In this document: positions 59,931 to 64,000 of the stretch, piece by piece | Position numbering within the stretch: position 1 is the stretch's first letter | Layout: each line of letters begins with the position of its first letter | From: Odocoileus virginianus | Taxonomy: Eukaryota > Chordata > Mammalia > Artiodactyla > Cervidae | Assembly (NCBI RefSeq): GCF_023699985.2 | Contig: NC_069702.1 | Coordinates: 36,955,924-37,019,923, forward strand | Length of the DNA stretch: 64,000 bases | Direction: 5' to 3' | Position numbers and translations under genes: made by a program | The notes under the pieces: model-generated | The model's input: the letters and a program-made list of their open reading frames with translations, nothing else | Databases searched by the model: none | Told to the model about the DNA's origin: nothing

Positions 59931-61680
59931 ACATATAAATAATAAGAAACCACTTTATTAGAAAAAAATCTAAAGATCATTATGTACACTCCTAGGCATA
60001 ACTACATAAGGTTTCATGAAATAGGCAGATGCTGGCCTTTGTCCATATAACTTCATAAATGCTAAACGACAAATGCTACCTGATTCAGGTATGAAGCACT
60101 GGGGACTCAAATTCTATGAATAGCTTGCTGTTGCAGAAACGATTTTGTCAAAAAGTGACTGATACTAAATAATCCTGGATAAGATTTTAAACAAAATAAA
60201 GTGCAATAATCCCTCAAAATTCACAGTAATGTATATTTCTGGTAAAGGATCTCTATAAAATTATGCAAGAAGTCTTTATCTATATCTCTCTCCATAAAAA
60301 AACAGAATTGAGTTTCAATTTGAATAAATTTGAGCAAATATGTCCCCCACATGAATGCCTTGTTAGTCATTTGAAAATCACGTGGAACAAAGGAGAATTG
60401 AATATATAATATTTCTGGTCTTTCTCACTCAAAGAGACTAGTATCTTCCACTTTCAATCGTTATGACAAGAAAGAAAAATGCTCTCAGATTGTGTAAAGA
60501 GCCTAGATGTATGGAAACAGATGCATGGACAATTCAATGTGGAATGGCCACTTAAGGCTCTCCAGAGGATAAAAACTGTCTTGCAAACAATGTTAATATA
60601 TGAGGTAAGTACTGACACTTATAATTGGTCACAGCCCCCATTCACAATGACTTTGTATGTTTATTTCCCCTTCTATCTCCTAAAATCACTTGAGTAAGAA
60701 ATAACTAATTTTTGTCCAATTCTCTTATTTTACAAAGAAGTAAACTGAAGAGTTCAATTGGATATCAAATAAATAGTAAAAGCAAATCTTGCTGTTTTTT
60801 CACATTAAAGATTTAAATCCACACACATTATATAACTAATGGAGAGATTTCATGTAAAGTGCATGTAATTTATTGAGTAAAATGGTTCCCAGTGCCCCCC
60901 ACATCACAGCATCCAAAGTTGAAGATGAAGAAGCACTAACTACCCTGCATTCTAAGGAGGGCTGGTCAACAGTTGAGGGCAGACACTGTCTACCATCACC
61001 CACACTCCTGAGTTAATTATGAGTTTGGAGAACCAGTTTCAACCACCACAAACTGTTGTTCCATCTTCTTCCCAAGTCTAAGAAGGAGGGTGGGTCCATA
61101 TGAAGTAAGAGAGAGAAAGATAGCAGGTTACTTTTTTCTTGTAGAACCAATAAGTTCTTAGAGAAATTTTATCAATTCCACCACCACAACAGGGAAGAAG
61201 GTGCCACTTCTCAAAAAATCTGAAATTATGCAGTACCCTAGAAATGACTGTCCTGCAGGAAAAAGAGCTGGCATACCATTCCCAGCTCAGTTGGCTATTA
61301 GGCACTAGACTCCTCAAAGCAAGACAATAAAATTAGGGACAGGTACAGAAGTGAAAGGACTAGAGCAACCTGTTTTCAGAGTTTGTCATGTTGAAAATGC
61401 GTGGTTTCTTAGAGATCAGTGGAATACAACAGAACGTCTTAGCTATCTTCTCAGTAAGCCATAGATGAGGATTGACCTCAAGGCAAGATGAGAGCAGCAC
61501 AAACTTTTGAATATTCTGACTGCTACAGGGGTTAAGACTAGGAGGGAAATTTGAATTTGAAGCTAACCTTTCAGATTTGGGAAATAACAGTGGAAGATGG
61601 CCTAGAATTATCTTAAGAATTTGCAAATACACTCCAACAGGGCAAACTTTTGCCACACACAGGCATCAAGAACAAGTCTG
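59931..61680. other. 1.75 kb unique DNA
   Basis: No gene or repeat family recognised. Frames of 72-98 codons (60479-60697, 61078-61317, 61360-61656) have no recognisable domain. Confidence 0.5.
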
Positions 61681-62170
61681 CATTAGTTTCCCATGGCTGT
61701 CGTAACAAATTACCACAAACTAGATGACGTATACCAAGAGAAACTTATTGCCACCCAGTTCTGGAGTCCAGAAGTCCAAAATCAAAGTTTCTGAAGTGTT
61801 GGTTCCTTGTGGAAGCTTTGAGAAAGAGAATCAGAATCCTTTGAGCTTTGAGGAAGAATGCATTCATTCCTTGTCTCTCTCTCCTGCCAGCAATACTTGA
61901 AGTTCCTTGACTTGCAGATATAAAACTAATCTCTCTCACCATCTTTAAATGACATCCTTCTGGGTATGTCTCTGTGTCTTCCCCTTTTCTTTCTCCTATA
62001 AGGATGCACATCATTGGATTTAGGGGCCATCCTATAAAGTTAGAATGATCTCATCTTGAGATCCTCAATTACATTGCAAACACCCTCTTTCCAAATGTGG
62101 TCACATTTATAGGTGCCAGGGGCTAGGACTTGGACTATCTTTTTAGCATAATTATTCATCCAATTGCCAA
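61681..62170 (-). mobile_element. MLT1-type LTR (ERVL-MaLR), antisense
   Basis: CATTAGTTTCCCATGGCTGT, AACAAATTACCACAAACTAG, CTTATTGCCACCCAGTTCTG, GAGTCCAGAAGTCCAAAATC, then AGGGGCTAGGACTTGGAC and CCAATTGCCAA near the end. This is the reverse complement of the MLT1 LTR pattern (ttggacttcccagcctccagaactgtgagaa ... gttatagcagcc). Old mammalian element, diverged. Confidence 0.75.
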
Positions 62171-62286
62171 CTACTCTGAAAAGTTTTATTGCAAAAAAGA
62201 AAAGGGGGGGGTGATACTTTATCTCTTCCCTCTAAAATGATGAGAATAATCTTGTCCCCTAAACTGAATCTTCAATTCCTGACAGG

Positions 62287-62301
62287 AAAAAAAAAAAAAA
62301 A
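62287..62301 (+). repeat. poly(A) run
   Basis: Fifteen A residues in otherwise unassigned sequence (62171-62412) between the MLT1 LTR and the CHR-2 SINE. Confidence 0.9.
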
Positions 62302-62444
62302 CAAACCTGGACCTGGAAGAGGGAGGTGATGGATGTATTCCAAAGCTGTGCTCCTCAGCTTTCCCTTCAGGTACTGGAGCCAGGAATCTGTTCTGCAACA
62401 AGTAGAGGTGAGGAGATGAGGTTTAACTTATTTTATTTTTTGAC

Positions 62445-62484
62445 GATGCTGGGTCTTTTTTGCTGATGCTGGGTCTTTTTTGCT
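62445..62484 (+). repeat. 20-bp exact tandem duplication in CHR-2
   Basis: GATGCTGGGTCTTTTTTGCT occurs twice back to back (62445-62464 and 62465-62484). The SINE consensus has one copy. Confidence 0.95.
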
Positions 62485-62671
62485 GCACATGAACTTTCTC
62501 TAGTTGCCGCAAGTTGGGGCTACTCTTCATTGCGGCTTCTTTTGTCGCAGAGCACAGTAGTTTCAGCCCTCGGGCTCAGAAGCAGCCCACAGGCTTAGTT
62601 GCCCTGAGACATATGGAATCTTCTCAGACCAGGGATCAAACCCAAGTCCGCTGCATTGGGCAGGTGTATGC

Positions 62672-63211
62672 TTTTTTTTTAATTTATTTATTTATTTTAA
62701 TTGGAGGCTAATTATAATATTGTGGTGATTTTTGCCATCCAGCAACATGATCAGCCATGGGTGTACCCGTATCCCCCATCCTGCATCCCTCCCCCCACCT
62801 CTTCCCCCACCCCATCCCTCTGGGTTGTCCCAGAGCACCAGCTTTGATTGTCCTGCTTCATGCATGGAACTTGCACTGGTCATCTATTTTATATATGGTA
62901 ATATACATGTTTCAATGCTATTGTCTCAAAACATCCCACCCTCACCTTCTCCCACAGAGTCCAAAAGTCTATTCTTTCCACAAGTGTCTCTTTTGTGGTC
63001 TTGCACATAGGGTTGTCATTACTGTCTTTCTAAATTCCATGTATATTTGTTAATATACTGTATTGGGGTTTCTCTTTCTGACTTACTTCACTCTGTGTAA
63101 TAGGCTCCAGTTTCAACCACCTCATTAGAACTGACTAAAATGTGTTCTTTTTTATAGCTGAGTGATATTCCATTGTGTACATGTACCAAAACTTCCTTAT
63201 CCATTCATCTA
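62672..63211 (-). mobile_element. ruminant L1 3' end nested in CHR-2, with TSD
   Basis: Antisense 540 bp starting with the poly(T) tail. TTTTAATTGGAGGCTAATTA and TTGTGGTGATTTTTGCCATC (3' UTR) lead to GGTTTCTCTTTCTGACTTAC, TAGCTGAGTGATATTCCATT and GTGTACATGTACCAAAAC (end of ORF2). The target duplication GCAGGTGTATGC (62660-62671) / GCAGGTGGATTC (63212-63223) lies within the SINE's tRNA-like part. The 92- and 98-codon frames over it are antisense shadows. Confidence 0.93.
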
Positions 63212-63266
63212 GCAGGTGGATTCTTAACCACTGGACCATCAGAGAAGTCCCAGAGATGAGATTTAA

Positions 63267-64000
63267 AAAGAGTTTATGGTTCAATTTTCTAACTTCACTG
63301 TTTATAGTAAGTGAGATTGACTGGGACTAAGGAATCTCTCTCAACTATTGTTTAAGGAACCAGAAAAAGAGATATGTTACAGCACAGCTAATGATAGTGA
63401 CTGAAGAAAAATAAAGCTGTTTCATTTTTTTTAAGCAGTTAAACTTATACAGCTCAACAAACTGGTTATTTAACCCTTAAATGACTTTAAATATACATAC
63501 ATATTTTTTAAAATGTTTGAAGAAAGTAGTCAAATTGTGAGAGGGGCAGACACCACTAATCAGATCCCCCCTCATCCAGAAGTTATCCCCTCTCTTCAGT
63601 ACTAAAATCTGGCCTGATACACTTATTATCTCTTTTCTTGAATAATGTATTTAAATTTTTATCAATATGTCCTTTCTTCTATAGTTAATGATATGTTTTT
63701 CATGAATATATAAATACATGGTTTCTTGTAGAACAAGGATTTCTAATAAATCCAAGCTGAGCCAATGGCATGTTATATTTTATGGCTGGGATTTGTAAAA
63801 GATGAATATAAAAGTGATTAGATGAAGAGCCTGTGAAGTATATCTCAAGACTGCAAAACATAACAAGTCTTAGCTCATCTTTTGGATAAGCTTTATACTT
63901 AATGGGCTGAAATTAGTAATAGTTACATATTTTTAACAGTTAAAAATCTCACACCATCTAATTGGAAAAAAATCCATTGGAATCTACATCAAACTAAATT
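63267..64000. other. unique AT-rich DNA
   Basis: Nothing recognised to the end of the window. Confidence 0.5.

Larger units (their letters stand above)
62427..63252 (-). mobile_element. CHR-2 type tRNA-derived SINE split by an L1
   Basis: Antisense SINE of even-toed ungulates: GCTGGGTCTTTTTTGCTGCA, TTCTCTAGTTGCCGCAAGTT, GGGGCTACTCTTCATTGCGG, GGCTTAGTTGCCCTGAGAC, CCAGGGATCAAACCCAAG (B-box complement), then after the L1 GGATTCTTAACCACTGGACC to AGAAGTCCC. The whole is flanked by GAGATGAGGTTTAA (62413-62426) and GAGATGAGATTTAA (63253-63266), a 13/14 TSD. SINE sequence proper is 62427-62671 and 63212-63252. Confidence 0.9.

Noticed and set aside
62732..63053. Proline/serine-rich frames of 92 and 98 codons
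   Set aside because: They are antisense translations of the ruminant L1 3' UTR and ORF2 end.

Overview
This window is nuclear DNA of a ruminant (cow, sheep, goat or a near relative). The evidence is lineage-specific repeats: eleven BovB (RTE-clade) LINE copies, fifteen tRNA-Glu-derived Bov-tA type SINE insertions, a ruminant L1 3' end, and one CHR-2 type SINE of even-toed ungulates. The DNA is AT-rich, has no operon-like coding layout, and holds many (CA)n/(TA)n microsatellites. The species cannot be named from the sequence alone.

No functional protein-coding gene can be supported. Every long open frame I could identify is a fragment of a retrotransposon, a shadow of one, or a chance frame in low-complexity DNA. 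The window is best read as a gene desert or the inside of a large intron. The one gene-like signal is a 70-bp segment at 53152-53221 with a strong splice acceptor (polypyrimidine tract ending in CAG) and a GTAAGC donor.

Layout. 1-6 kb: old MIR and L2 pieces, one Bov-tA, and an L1 that carries its 5' part and its 3' end but lacks the middle, is flanked by a 12-bp target-site duplication (TSD), and has a Bov-tA inserted in it. 6-8.2 kb: a 2-kb BovB. 8.2-12.3 kb: AT-rich DNA with nothing recognised. 12.3-16.6 kb: old L1 pieces, a Bov-tA, and the longest BovB (reverse, 2.3 kb, 8-bp TSD). 16.6-22.2 kb: a mariner MITE remnant, then unique DNA, then a third large BovB carrying a 67-bp inverted copy of its own reverse-transcriptase active-site region. 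22.2-30 kb: mostly unique DNA with microsatellites. 30-36 kb: BovB-rich, with a head-to-head BovB pair. 37.2-39.4 kb: three solo retroviral LTRs of different types. 39.7-48 kb: a SINE colony, a Tigger (pogo) DNA-transposon remnant and an older L1 with two Bov-tAs inside. 49-52.7 kb: an unassigned old repeat, an LTR and a 1-kb BovB. 53-61.6 kb: mostly unique DNA. 61.7-63.3 kb: an MLT1 LTR and a CHR-2 SINE split by a young L1.

The parts do not form a pathway. They interact only as a history of insertion, nesting, truncation and local rearrangement. BovB supplies the likely machinery for Bov-tA mobilisation (known for the family), but every BovB copy here is 5'-truncated and its reading frame is broken, so none can be autonomous. 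Repeat-family calls rest on my recognition of consensus sequences; no database search was run, and boundaries without a stated TSD are approximate.
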